From Guadua angustifolia (Eukaryota > Streptophyta > Magnoliopsida > Poales > Poaceae): DNA of 64,000 bases. Positions 20,302-30,890 of this stretch are shown one piece after another; position 1 is the first letter of the stretch; each line of letters starts with the position of its first letter. Location: assembly GCA_036346375.1 (NCBI GenBank), contig CM070511.1, positions 5,270,001-5,334,000 on the forward strand. The letters are read 5' to 3'. Position numbers and translations under genes: made by a program. A model generated the notes under the pieces. It searched no databases. It saw nothing but the letters and a program-made list of their open reading frames with translations, and was not told the DNA's origin.

Positions 20302-23138
20302 CTACAGGTTGGCCATGTCGCAGGCAAGTTTTTCTTGCTTGAGCTCGGCAACCTTGGCCCTTAAGGCTGACAGCTTGCCTTGGAGATGAAGAGCTTCGGC
20401 TGCGGCGTCAGCAGCGCGGCTTCGTTCGTCCTGGAGTTGGGCCAGGGCGCTCTTCGCCGTCTTGGTCGCCCGCCCCAGCTTCTCCTCGAGCTCAGTGGAT
20501 GCCTTCGTCGGGACGACCGCTTGGTCTGCAATTGCCTTCATCATCTCCTCCGCCTTGTCTCGTTCGGCTTCGAGCGCTCTGGTTGACCGCGCACGTTCCT
20601 CCTCCACGGCCTTGTGTGCATGGTCGCGTTCGGTGTTGACGGCTTGGTCGAGTTCGGATGCGTGGGTGGCCTCGAACGTCTTCATCGTTTAGTGGAGGGC
20701 GGCAAGCTCAGCAGAGTGGGCCGCCGCCTTGCGCCCGGCCTCCTCTTGCTCGATCGCCAAGGTCTCTATGATCCTGAACCACTGCTTCTCTCGCTCTTCC
20801 ACCAAGTCGAGAAAGATCTTCAGTGCATCGGAATGCATCTGAAGACCTTGCAGCCCTTGGGCGACGAGTTTGATGGCCTGTGGAATTCAAAAGAAATATA
20901 GTCTTTGTCAAAAAAGACTCGAACTAAGATTCAACAAGAGCAAGAGGAAGCTTCGTACCTGGCTAAGCTGGCCCTCGAAGTGTGTGTGGTGAGGTTCAAC
21001 GGGCCTGCTGCCTGATGTCTCGGGCGCGATGCTACCCTCTACCGCTGCTGGGTTGCCTGGGCGAAGATCTTTAGACACTCCATCGGCGGTGACCTCGTCT
21101 TGGGCTTCCTCCCCCGGAGGGTTCGACCTGCCCCCGGGCTCGGTTCCGACAACTAGATCAGCCTCGACCTCCATGGTCGGAGCATCTCTAGCTCCCTCTC
21201 CTGTGGAGGTCTTGGCTCGGTCTTCAGCACGACCTTCCACGCTGGCCCCAGCCAAAACGCAGTCGACCTCGACGGTCGGGTTCGCCTTGACCGCGATGGT
21301 TGGGATGACCATGATAGGCACGGCTTGGGTAGCCTCGGCCTCAATGGCTGAGGCATACTGAGCATCATCCTCTGCAGCAGCTTGGGCCGAGATTGTGTCG
21401 GCTTCGGAGGCCAAGGGTGTCGTGGGCGTCTACTTCGTCGGCCGTGGGCGAAGTCTCGTTCTCGACCAGGTCATCGAGCCCATGCTCGAACTCACCGGCC
21501 ATGACCCAGCTTTGTGGGCCCGTGGGGGCGTGACCCTGGCTCACGTGCTAGCGGGGTACCAGCTCGTAGGAGGCTTCCTCCTCCTCCTCGGATTCAGACT
21601 CACCCTGGACAACAACCATGGTCAGGATGGGCAAGGGTTGAGCTCGAGCACTCAGAGTCTGCGGCAAGGAAAAACTACTAAGCTAAAGGCAGAAGGGAAA
21701 CCGTGCAATTGAAGAGATGATGCCATACCTGAGTCAATAGCCTCCGCTTCACAGGGGGCTAGCGATGGCCTCGACGCCCCGAGGGTGAAGAGGCATCCCT
21801 CCTTCGGGTGCCTCGAGCTAGAGACCTCGGAGCCCATGGTGGCTCCAGGTCTCCCGTCGCAGAAGACCTAGGGCCCTGTGGTCAAGGCCCTTGGGTCACC
21901 TGAGGACTTAAAGTCCTGGCGACGGCCGCAACACTTTGCTGCTGCAGAAGAGGGTATGTCAGAGAACGAAGAAGCACGAACAAGAACTTGGGGGCTCGGC
22001 CATGGGAAAGCTTACCATTGTGCGGCCGCCCCATTCGACGTGTTGTTTCTTTGAATCCCTACCGCCTGCTCCATCCGGGAGTGGCTTCTTGCCCGCCTTC
22101 TTGCCCTTGTTCACCCCGGGCAGCGGTAGCATCCTCTTCGCCGTCTGAAACAACTCTTGGTTGTCCTGCGGGCACATCTAAAGGTCAGGGAAAGCCCTAA
22201 GCTTACATGAGCTAAGACTTGACCCGAAATGGCTTACCTCGGCGCTCCAGCGCAGCACGTTCTTCGGGACTAGGTCATCGATGGTGTAGTCGTGCGCTAC
22301 CTTCCCGAACATCTCGGTCATCCTGGCCGCAATCCAGGATTCCTTCGGCGCTGTTGGAAAGACAAGGTCGTAAGAGAAGTCCAAAGAAGGAACTCGAGCA
22401 AGCTTCGGAACAGGAAGAATTACCAGATGTACCCTCCCGAGTAAGGTCGTCACGGCCTTTGATCTCAAAGAACGGGTGCACCCTCTTCTGCAGAGGGAAC
22501 ACCCGGTACCGCAGAAAGTCGTTGGCAATGGCCTGCCCGATGAGGCCGCACGTGGCGCAGATATGGATGGCGATGATGACCTCCTTGTCGATCTCTAGGT
22601 CATCCGCCTCCAGGGTCTACTTCTTGCCGGTGATGGGGGTTCCGTCGTACGCCAGCGCGCTGTCTTCACCCCTCTTCAAGTAGATCCACCGCTCGGTCCA
22701 CGGGCTGAGGGAGTCCCGAGAGTGGATTTGGGGGAAGGACCAAGGAAGCCCTGCCCGCAGCCAGAAGTAGAAGCATCCGACCACGGGGTCCTTCCCGGTG
22801 CGGAACAAGGAAAAGAATCGGAAGAAAAGAGAGGGGGAGGGAAGGATCCCAAGGAACCCCTCACACAAATGGGAGAAGATGGAAAGGAGGAGGATAGAAT
22901 TTGGCACCAGATTGATGAGTTCAATCTCGCATTGGGCGAGAACTGCCGCCAGGAAGTCGCTCTCCGGCGTCTACAGGCCGAAGAACATGTAATGCTCAGT
23001 GCTGATGAGCTCGTCGTCCCGTGGCTACGGCTCGGTCTCTCCGCCCGGCAATCGCAACGTCGCTGGGTCCAGCAACCCCAGGCTTTCAAGCTCCTTCATC
23101 TTCGTCATCGATAAGGAACCCTTTCTGAGCTTGGCCAT
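20302..23138 (-). pseudogene. Antisense ORF of the Tat element (gypsy-type 'Transposase_28' protein)
   Basis: Reads against the element. The start MAKLRKGSLSMTKMKELESL is at 23138, and LISTEHYMFF (two stops flank this part) leads into the domain known in plants as putative gypsy-type transposon protein (PF04195): NSILLLSIFSHLCEGFLGI and DPVVGCFYFWLRAGL (about 22760-22900). Then come FPLQKRVHPFFEIKGRDD (about 22450-22502), a basic stretch (about 22090), an acidic Ala/Val-rich region (20908-21414) and a C-terminal coiled coil with Glu/Arg heptads (20302-20685) ending ACDMANL. Introns are likely, for example near 22400. Its role is not known. Several stops make this copy non-functional. Confidence 0.78.
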
Positions 23139-23550
23139 GGCGGTCGCTTGATGTTCGATTGGAGGAAGAAGAGGTGGTGTGAGCAGAAGGTTGGGGGGCG
23201 AAGATTGTGGGAAGGTCGAGAGTTTTCCGAGGTCGCTATTGGCTCGGGTTTTATAAGCCCTATTCGTTGCCGGTTGAAGGCTAAGGCATCTCAAAAGACG
23301 TGCCGGGGGCTATTTGACAGGCGTAATTAAGGATTGGACAGCGGGGTCGAGGCGTTACAGGCGGTTCCGCTGCCCGATCATGTCCGTACCAAGATTCTGA
23401 AGTCCAAGGGGTGCCAGGTGTGATGACGCTGAAGCCCTTTCGTTGGTCTCCACCCGATCTCGACCTTGAGCTCGGGGTGATCAGAAGACCATCCCCTTCG
23501 TCCATATCGTGAGGCTCGAGGTCGTTCCAAGTGTCTTTCATGACCTTGAG

Positions 23551-23564
23551 CCTCGGGGGCTAAT
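23551..23564 (+). other. Polypurine tract region before the Gypsy-2 3' LTR
   Basis: CCTCGGGGGCTAAT directly before TGACGG. A G-rich tract ending in CTA(A)T in front of the 3' LTR is the plus-strand primer position in this lineage. The interval 23139-23550 has no other recognised feature. Confidence 0.7.
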
Positions 23565-24231
23565 TGACGGGGATTGAGAAATCTCTAGCAGGTCAAAAGC
23601 ATGGTCAACGGGGCCCCTAGCTCGGGGTTGAGCCGCAAAGTCTTCGACCACGACCTGGGCTGTGCGCCTCCTGCACGACCTCGAATTTGGGAGGCGCGGA
23701 TTCAGCTCTCGCTCGGGGTAGTTTAGCCCGGGACCCAAGACGTGCGTTTACTCGACGATTACCAAGACCGTGAATGCCGGAGTTAAGGCAGACGTGGGCG
23801 GCATATGCAGGACAGTTATGACCCACTTTCAGTGTGCATCATACCACTACTCCGGGAATCTCTCCCGACCGTTTCTGGTAATAGCCGAGAGAGGTATAAA
23901 ACCCTTGAAGCGAATCGGTAGGTGGCAAGGCAATCGAAGCAACAAGACAGTAGACACAACAAGCGTAGAATTCACTAGAGCTCAAGCTGTAGAGCAAATA
24001 CTTGTACTCAAGCATAGTGAAAATCCTTGCCTCAGGGCAAGACTGGAGTAGAGCTTTTACCTTTACGGGGGCTCGAACCAGTATAAACCTCTGTGTCTGG
24101 CTCGTTTTTCTCCTTCCCTCGACCAACGAAATGACGAACCTATCTCCTCGCGAGCGAAGCTCGTTTTTGGGTCCCTCATTCACACTAACCCCCATTATTC
24201 AATTGCGGTCCGGCGATCCCGATCGTCGACA
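23565..24231 (+). repeat. 3' LTR of Gypsy-2 (667 bp)
   Basis: TGACGGGGATTGAG to GATCGTCGACA, followed by the target duplication CCCCC. Its termini are better preserved than those of the 5' copy. Confidence 0.92.
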
Positions 24232-24306
24232 CCCCCCTTGGCAACCGGCAGTGATAACTCTCTGCCCTATTTTCCTCCAGAACTGGCAATGATGGGTTTT
24301 TTAAAC

Positions 24307-24309
<3 letters not shown>

Positions 24310-24340
<31 letters not shown>
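24310..24340. repeat. (TA)n microsatellite
   Basis: About 15 TA units in the CACTA-2 interior, next to the Gypsy-2 insertion site. Confidence 0.95.
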
Positions 24341-24342
<2 letters not shown>

Positions 24343-24849
24343 CAGCATATGATTATGTAATGTTGTAGAATACAGTAGATGTATTTTGTACGGTATATGT
24401 TATGCACAATATTAACGAAACATCGCTAAAGCGTAATTCAAATACATTGACGTATCATAATATTTAATTATTACATTGTTCATTCACAATCGTTGACATC
24501 TCACTTAAGCTACAAATGCTCGTAAAACCCGCCCATCGTGTTGATAATTTTTCGAACGATGAATCCAACTATCTGCTCTCGAAGGGATAATTTTTCGATC
24601 AATGAATCCAGCTACCTGCTCTCAAAGGGCTTCAATTTCGTTGTCGAGCAGATTGTTGGTGCCCAGCTTCACGTGCTGTCATGGGAGAAATTGAAGCATT
24701 AATTAATGTTATCGTTTTTATAAAGGAAAGTATGGGTCAACATGTAATGATATATCAGCTCACCGTTGTAGTCTGTACTGTCAGTGATGAACGTGTGCAT
24801 ATGTGTCATTGCGTAGTATCTATATAAATTGTTCCCTTGGGATTGTCTC

Positions 24850-25583
24850 AGGCATGGAAAATCGGTTTTTATTCTAAACTTCTTTGTGAATGGATGACAC
24901 CGTTGGCTCTTCTTGAGGTATTTTGCGTATACCCTGTTCATGGTTTCGAGTAGTCATTAAAATTAATTAGGTGCAATAGAATGGAAGATTACTGGAGCAA
25001 TAATGCAACGACCGAGTTTACCTGTCTAGCAACTCTATTAATTCTAATCGCTTGTCGGTTTCCTCATTGAGTCCAAGATAGTGATATTGCTTTCATCTAA
25101 CATGATGACGAGGACAATCTAGTGAAAGCTGCAGAAGCCAATTAGTCGTCACATAGTGTTGCGCATCAAATATGCGAGACTAGTATGTAGGGAAACACAT
25201 GCTGGTTATAGTCTTAGGTACGGAAAATCAGTTTTTATCTTGAACTTCTTCGTGAATGGACGATACCGCTGGCTCTTCTTGTGGTATTTTGCATACACTC
25301 TGTTCATAGTTTCGAGTAGTCAGTAAAATTAATTAGGTGCAATGGAATGGAAGATTACTGGAGCAATAATGCAACGACTGAGTTTACCTGTCTAGCAACT
25401 CTATTAATTCTTTGTAATCATTTGTCAGTTTCCTCATTGAGTCCAAGATAGTGTTGTTGCTTTCATCTAACATGACGACGAGGACGATCCAGTGAAAGTT
25501 GTAGAAGCCAATTAGTCGTCACATAGTGTTGCGCATCAAATATGCGAGACTAGTAGGCAGGGAAACACATACCGAAAGGAGGA
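24850..25583. repeat. 366-bp tandem duplication inside CACTA-2
   Basis: Segments starting AGGCATGGAAAATCGG (24850) and AGGTACGGAAAATCAG (25216) repeat with a period of 366 bp and only scattered differences. The second copy has an extra AAAGGAGGAAGCTCATCG-type stretch near its end (about 25575-25595). The unit lies downstream of the transposase coding region, in its 3' part or the following intron/UTR. It seems to be a local duplication in this copy. Confidence 0.85.
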
Positions 25584-25589
25584 AGCTCA

Positions 25590-26570
25590 TCGAATTGGTT
25601 ATAGTCTTTCTCGTCGACTACATTCTCAACTCCGACAATCCTTCTTTTTCCTTGAAGAATCACGTGGCATTCCTTGTCAGCCGGATCCCTTACGAGGAAA
25701 ATTTGTGTAACGGCATTAGCAAGTACGAAATGGTTCTTCTCTGTATTCGATGTGTTTGAAGTCTATGGTAGTGATACCGTACTTGTTGATGTTCACATCC
25801 CTAGGTAGCCTGACCCACTGGCACCGAAAGAGGGGGACCTTCAAAGGCCCATAATCAAGCCCCTAAATCTCTTCTATGAATTTGTAGTACGTCTGCATAT
25901 TGCCATTGCTGTCATAGGCATCTATACGGACCCCACTATTCTGGTTAGTGCTCTTGTTATCTTGTGCTCTCGTATAAAATGTATATCCATTGATGTCATA
26001 CCCTTCAAATGTTAAAATTGTATATGATGGTCCCTTAGCCAATGCTCTCAATTGAGCACACTCTGTCTGCGTATGCATCATGTGTCTAAGCAACCAATCT
26101 CCAAAGTTATTTCTGTGTGCTCTCGTGATCCAAACCTCAGATTTCAATGGGTTTTTTCTTCGTAGCATGTTCTTGTGCATGTTGACATACGAGGCCGCTA
26201 CAACTGATTGGTGCAGAACTGTAAAATGTGCTTACGTGAATGAAACACGATCGTTAGTACGGATCGATTTCTAACCTAGTGTCCATTTCCCTTGTAGCCT
26301 CCCCTCGTGGTGAGATACGGGCACACCAATCGGTTTTAGATCCATGTAATCGATGCAAAATTCGATGACCTCCTCGGTTCCCCAACTTTCGGCAATGTAC
26401 CCTTCCAGCCGATGTCGATTACGAATATATTTCTTCACAACCCCCATGGACCTCTCGAAAGAGTACATCTGATGTAGAAACACAGGACCAAGAAACTGTA
26501 TCTCTTTCACAATATGAACAATGAGATGAACCATAATATCGAAGAAGGATGGAGGGAAGCACATCTTAAG
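25590..26570 (-). pseudogene. CACTA-2 transposase C-terminal part (DUF4218 and DUF4216 regions)
   Basis: The minus frame at 26564-26271 reads CFPPSFFDIMVHLIVHIVKE, LGPVFLHQMYSFERSMGVVK and GYIAESWGTEEVIEFCIDYM, the DUF4218 module. The frame at 26180-25863 reads MHTQTECAQLRALAKGPS and YTFYTRAQDNKSTNQNSGVR, the start of DUF4216. Its continuation (PLKVPLFRCQWVRLP) is in the same strand at about 25800-25850. Both modules follow the TNP2 core in plant CACTA transposases. The split into separate frames shows decay, though an intron could account for one break. Confidence 0.85.
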
Positions 26571-27708
26571 CTAGCATAGAGTGTGGATCACGTCTTGCTG
26601 TAGCTTATCCAGTTTCAACGGATCGATGACCTTCTGTGAAATTGCGTTAAAAAATGAACATAACTTTATAATTAGTTCTCGCACTTTCTCTAGCAGAACA
26701 CCCTTAATTGCAATAGGAAGCATCTGTGTCATCATCACGTGGCAATTATGAGACTTCATGCCAATTAATTTCAAGTCTTTCATTGAGACTAGCCTCTTTA
26801 TGTTGGTAGAATAATCGGATGGAACTTTGACTCCGTGCAAGCACTAACACATGCTAATTTTCTCATTCTTGCTAAGAGTGTAGCAAGTTGCGGGAAGGTA
26901 CTTTTTGCCTTTACCCAAGTCTTCGTGATGCAGCTCCTTCTTGAGTTTCATATCTTTCAGGTCCACCCGTGCGTTGAGTGTATCTTTTGTTTTGCCAGGT
27001 ATGTCTAGTAAAATACCAAGCAAGCTGTCACTTACGTTCTTCTGTATATGCATGACATCGATCACATGTCAAACATCTTTGTGCTGCCAATAAGGTAAGC
27101 CCATAAATACTGATCTCTTTTTCCACAAAGGAGCTGTATCACCGGAACTTGAGATTGATGTACTTCCGGCTCCCTTTCCATGGATAATTTTAATATCCTT
27201 TACAACGCGAATATCTCTTTGCCACTGCGATGTTGTGGAGCTGAAGTAATCTCCTTTATATCGTTAAAAGCTTTCTTGTTGTTGTGATATGGATGGTCCT
27301 TGCAAAGGAACCTACGATGCCACATGTAACACATTTTTCGGTATTATTTCAGCCACCGGCTACCTATATCACCCATGCAATGGACGCATCCATTGAATCC
27401 TTTTATAGTCTGACCCAAAAGATTACCAAGAGCAGGGTAATCGTTGATGGTTACGAACAACAACGCACGTAGCATGAAATTCTCTCTTTTATACTCATCC
27501 CATATCGATACACTCGTCGTCCACAATACCAGAAGATCTTCAACCAGTGGTTTGAGGAACACATCAATATCGTTGCCAGGTTACCTTGGCCCCTAGATTA
27601 GTAGTGACATCATAATGTACTTCCGCTTCATACAAAGCCAAGGAGGAAGGTTGTAGATACATAAAGTCACCGGCCAAGTGCTATGATGACTACTCATGTT
27701 GCTGAAAG
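26571..27708 (-). pseudogene. CACTA-2 transposase core (TNP2, Transposase_21), part after the hAT insertion
   Basis: Just below the hAT element the minus strand reads STWPVTLCIYNLPPWLCMKR, then at 27562-27344 LVLWTTSVSIWDEYKRENFM, FVTINDYPALGNLLGQTIKG and CVHCMGDIGSRWL. At 27065-26844 it reads MIDVMHIQKNVSDSLLGILL and GKTKDTLNARVDLKDMKL. At 26840-26571 it reads SHNCHVMMTQMLPIAIKGVL. This is the TNP2 catalytic core of CACTA transposases (the TINDYPALG and MHIEKNV motifs). Several in-frame stops separate the pieces. Confidence 0.9.
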
Positions 27709-27716
27709 GATTTATC

Positions 27717-28473
27717 TAGGGGTGAAAACAGGACAGGAAATATCCTCCCGATCCGATCCCGAATCCGTTTAAAATCCGTACCGATGTTATCCGTATCCAT
27801 ATCCAGAAAATCCGATGTAATATGGGTTAGGATATGGGAAGAGCAATATCCGATCCGTATCCAAAAAATCTCATGTAATATGGGTTAGGATATGGGAAGA
27901 GCAATATCCGATCCGATATCCGGTAAATATCCGACCCGATATCCGGATAAAATCAGTTATTCTTCTATTAATTTGGTTCATTTTTGGATAAATAGAATAG
28001 TTGTTTGATACTGGCACTAAAAAACACTACTTTGTTATTAAGCGTGAACTTCAACAAATCTATCAACAAACAAATAGAGTGATGACATAATGCTTTTACC
28101 TAAATTGATTTGTTCAATTTATTTGATAAACTTCATTTGTATTCAAATTACTGGAATTAGTTGAGTCACTAAATTGCACCTCTAACTATACTACTATCCT
28201 ACGTTAAAATAATTATGACTTGAAGCTAATGTTGTAAGGTTAATGCTTCATTCGTTCTTTTACGTACACAATTATGTACTATACTACTATCCGATTATGA
28301 TATCCGATCCCAACCTGAATCCGTTAGGTATCCACTCCATATCCGAATCCCGAATAATCCGAATTCGTATTCATATCCGGGACATCCGTATCTGACTCCG
28401 AATCTGAAAAAAAAATATGGGTTAGGATACGGGACGAGCAATATCCGCCGGATCCGACCCGGTTTCACCCCTA
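27717..28473. mobile_element. Non-autonomous hAT element (757 bp) inside the CACTA-2 transposase
   Basis: Perfect 11-bp terminal inverted repeats (TAGGGGTGAAA / TTTCACCCCTA) and the 8-bp direct repeat GATTTATC on both sides (27709-27716 and 28474-28481), the hAT hallmark. No transposase is encoded. The two ends are rich in repeated ATCCGATCCG and GGATATGGG-type motifs, probably transposase binding sites. The insertion cut the TNP2 frame between STDGIN and PFSNMSS, residues that flank the duplicated bases. Confidence 0.93.
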
Positions 28474-28480
28474 GATTTAT

Positions 28481-29407
28481 CCCATCCGTACTGAGCCTAA
28501 ACCTTATATTCCTCATATCATATGCAAAGTGTTTCTTATATTTGCTATCGATGTTCCTCCACTGCGCAGAGTCAGCAAGGTGTCTAAGCATTCCATCCTT
28601 CTTACGCTTTTTGGCGTGCCATCGCAGCAATTGAGCATGCTTTTTGTTCACAAACAGATGCTTCAAACGGGGGATTATAGGGAAATACCACACCACCTTG
28701 GTTAGGGGTCTTTTCTTCTTACGATCATTACGATACAATATGCAATCGTTTGGACATGCGTGTATTTTCTACACTTCCAGTCCCATCGGGCAAACAACCT
28801 GTTTGGCCTGGTACAAGATTGTTGGCAACACGTTACCCTCTGGAAGGACATCTTTGAATAAATATAGCAGCTCTGTTAAACTCTTATCAGACCAACCATT
28901 ACTTGCCTTCAACTGTAGCAGCGTAAGCACAACATACAACTTTTTGAGCTCCTCCTTGCAGCCTGGGTACAAGGGTGTTGTAGAATCCTCTACCATACGC
29001 TGAAACTTCTGAAAATCCCTTTCACTCGTGAGGTCCTCCTCCCCATCATGCAACATCTGTTCTAGATCATCTTCATGGTTATAGATGAATGTGTCTTTAT
29101 GGGTGTCGATGAATGTATCTTCGACCGCAGTCGAGTCGTTGTCTTCATCATCATCAATCATATGCCCTTCACGTACAATCTCATCTTCACCGTGCTTGAT
29201 CCAACAGGTATAGGCAGGCTTGAAACCCCTTTGAAGAAAGTGTGCACGGATTGCCTTAAGGTTAGAAAATTGCTTATCATTCTTGCAATCGACGCACGGG
29301 CAACAAATATAGTTCATTAGCTTATTTGACTTGTATACCGCAGCCACGCTCAGAAAACTAGTCACACCATTAAAGTACTCTCTATCGCGACGGTCCGCTT
29401 CATACAT
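28481..29407 (-). pseudogene. CACTA-2 transposase N-terminal part, one stop codon, cut by hAT
   Basis: One minus-strand phase from the ATG at 29407 (MYEADRRDREYFNGV) holds the Transpos_assoc domain (YICCPCVDCKND), an acidic linker, then EELKKLYVVLTLLQLKASNG and YLFKDVLPEGNVLPT. A single in-frame TAG at 28769-28771 follows CPMGLEV, and the same phase goes on with KIHACPNDCILYRND. It continues through LLRWHAKKRKKDGMLRHLAD and KKHFAYDMRNIRFRLSTDGI, where the hAT element interrupts. Apart from the stop and the insertion this half is well preserved, so the element was probably autonomous not long before. Confidence 0.88.
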
Positions 29408-29819
29408 CCATCTTCAGCCCATCTACAAATATTTATAACAAATAAAATCTCAGTAAATCAATAAGTGGTCACAAATTATTTTATTCATTTAATTTGTTAT
29501 GTAGTGCTAAGTAATCTAGAAATTTTCATTAATTATAAATCTATATCCAAATCTCGATTGTAAAATCAATTAAATAATTGCTATTAGTTATATATAATGG
29601 TCCGTCCAGCAAATTTACATTATTTACAGAAGTACTAAATTAACATACACGAAATAAAGAAACAATTTTAAGTAATTAGATTAAACAATGTACATCAAGA
29701 TACGAACCTTAGATCACGAGTTAGAAACGAATTCCATCAAATTTGAGAACAAAAATTCGCCCCTCTCTACCCCAACCGAGCAAGAACAGAGCTCCTCTTT
29801 GTTCTGGACAGGTTAGGGA

Positions 29820-30129
29820 AGGAAGCCGGGATATATATAGTGCCACATTACCACTGCTGGCTTTTGCTCTAAAACCAGCAGTAATATATCTTTGTCACTT
29901 CTATCTCCAAATCTAGTAGTGATATCGCTGCCGTTTGCGTGGGAAATCACGTTATCACTGCCGATAATACTGTTGAACCGGCAGTAATACATCACTACCG
30001 GTTCTATCTCTAAATTTGGCAGTGATATTGCTGCCGTTCGCATGGAAAAATATACTGTTCTTATCACTGTCGGTTGAATTTAGAACCGACAGTGATGGGG
30101 GATCGCGGATGAATCTGTCTGTAGTGGTG
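29820..30129. repeat. CACTA-2 right terminal and subterminal repeats
   Basis: Repeated CCGGCAGTAATA, TATCACTGCCG and ACCGACAGTGAT motifs end at TCTGTAGTGGTG (30118-30129). The motifs are the complement of those at the left end. The interval 29408-29819 between the transposase start and these repeats has no domain and should be the 5' leader and promoter of the transposase gene. Confidence 0.8.
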
Positions 30130-30336
30130 TGGTCTGAAACAGTGCTGAAGTGGTTACCCTAATGGAGTAGATAGTGTGGTGTAGGCCATCTCGACGGTGA
30201 CTCGACATGGTAAGGTAATATGAATTGTTTTATCTATAGTAACGCACAGACGCACTCAGCTAGTTTTGAGGCTGAAGTCAGACTTAAACTTAGGTGGCTG
30301 AGTTCACAACCTTGTATGCCTACTATTGGACCCTAA

Positions 30337-30701
30337 GAGCAACTTCAACCCAAACTCTTATATTTTTCCTCTAAATTACTCATTTAGGGGTGATGTAAAA
30401 ATTAAGGGCACCCTATATCAAATTTGTCTCCAACCCACACTCCCTATTACTCACCTCTATTATTTATCTAAACATTATTATTACTTTGCACCCACGAATC
30501 ATTTACTAAAAATAGAAATAACAAATAAAAAAATATTGAAGAAAATAATAGGGGGAAGGAGAAAGCCCCTAGATGTAGGGGTGAGAAGGGGTCTCCCTAG
30601 AATAGGGGTTCTTTTTAAGGGTTGGGTTGGAGCTCATATTTTTCCAATTCTCCTTATAATTTAGGATAAAGGGAGGTTTAGGAGGTGGGTTGGGCTTGCT
30701 C
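30337..30701. mobile_element. Tourist-like MITE (365 bp, TSD TAA)
   Basis: Left end GAGCAACTTCAACCCAAAC, right end GTGGGTTGGGCTTGCTC, flanked by TAA at 30334-30336 and 30702-30704. AT-rich and without coding capacity. The 3-bp TAA duplication fits PIF/Harbinger. Confidence 0.8.
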
Positions 30702-30704
30702 TAA

Positions 30705-30890
30705 GGCCATTCCCAATGCATAGTTTCATTTCTCAGTTTCCAAGAGTGTCACATCAGCTTTTGTCTACATAACCGTGTATCTCAGGTTTCATCCAGATAA
30801 AACTCTCTCACCTCTCATGAAACTCTCTCTATCTCTCTCTTCATAATACATTGCTATGTCAAAAATTCAAGAACGGGAAAAGAAGAGACA
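30705..30890. mobile_element. Possible MITE fragment, left end only
   Basis: GGCCATTCCCAATGCATAG directly behind the previous MITE looks like a MITE end. No matching right end was found. A pyrimidine-rich (CTCT) stretch follows. Confidence 0.35.

Larger units (their letters stand above)
13139..24231 (+). mobile_element. Tat-lineage Ty3/Gypsy retrotransposon (Gypsy-2), complete with both LTRs, 11.1 kb
   Basis: Flanked by the 5-bp duplication CCCCC (13134-13138 and 24232-24236). LTRs are 13139-13806 and 23565-24231. The order is gag, protease, RT, RNase H, a second archaeal-type RNase H, integrase on +, then an antisense ORF on - before the 3' LTR. The second RNase H and the antisense ORF mark the Tat lineage (Grande/RIRE2-like). 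All frames have stops or frameshifts, so the copy is dead. By eye the two LTRs differ at about 50 of 667 positions, mostly C/T and G/A. Confidence 0.93.
12856..30129 (-). mobile_element. CACTA-2: CACTA transposon interrupted by a Gypsy and a hAT element
   Basis: The left end CACCGCTATAGA (12856) pairs with the right end TCTGTAGTGGTG (30129, inward CACCACTACAGA). The 3-bp repeat TGG flanks both sides (12853-12855 and 30130-30132), the CACTA target size. Both ends carry subterminal copies of ATCACTGCCG and relatives. The transposase runs on the minus strand (29407 to about 25590). After subtraction of the Gypsy (13139-24231 plus 5 bp) and the hAT (27717-28473 plus 8 bp), about 5.4 kb of CACTA sequence remains. 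The outermost bases are CACC rather than CACTA. Confidence 0.85.

Noticed and set aside
20380..21712. Plus-strand frames in the 3' part of Gypsy-2.
   Set aside because: They are opposite to the antisense ORF, which carries the coiled coil and the acidic region; no domain on the plus strand.
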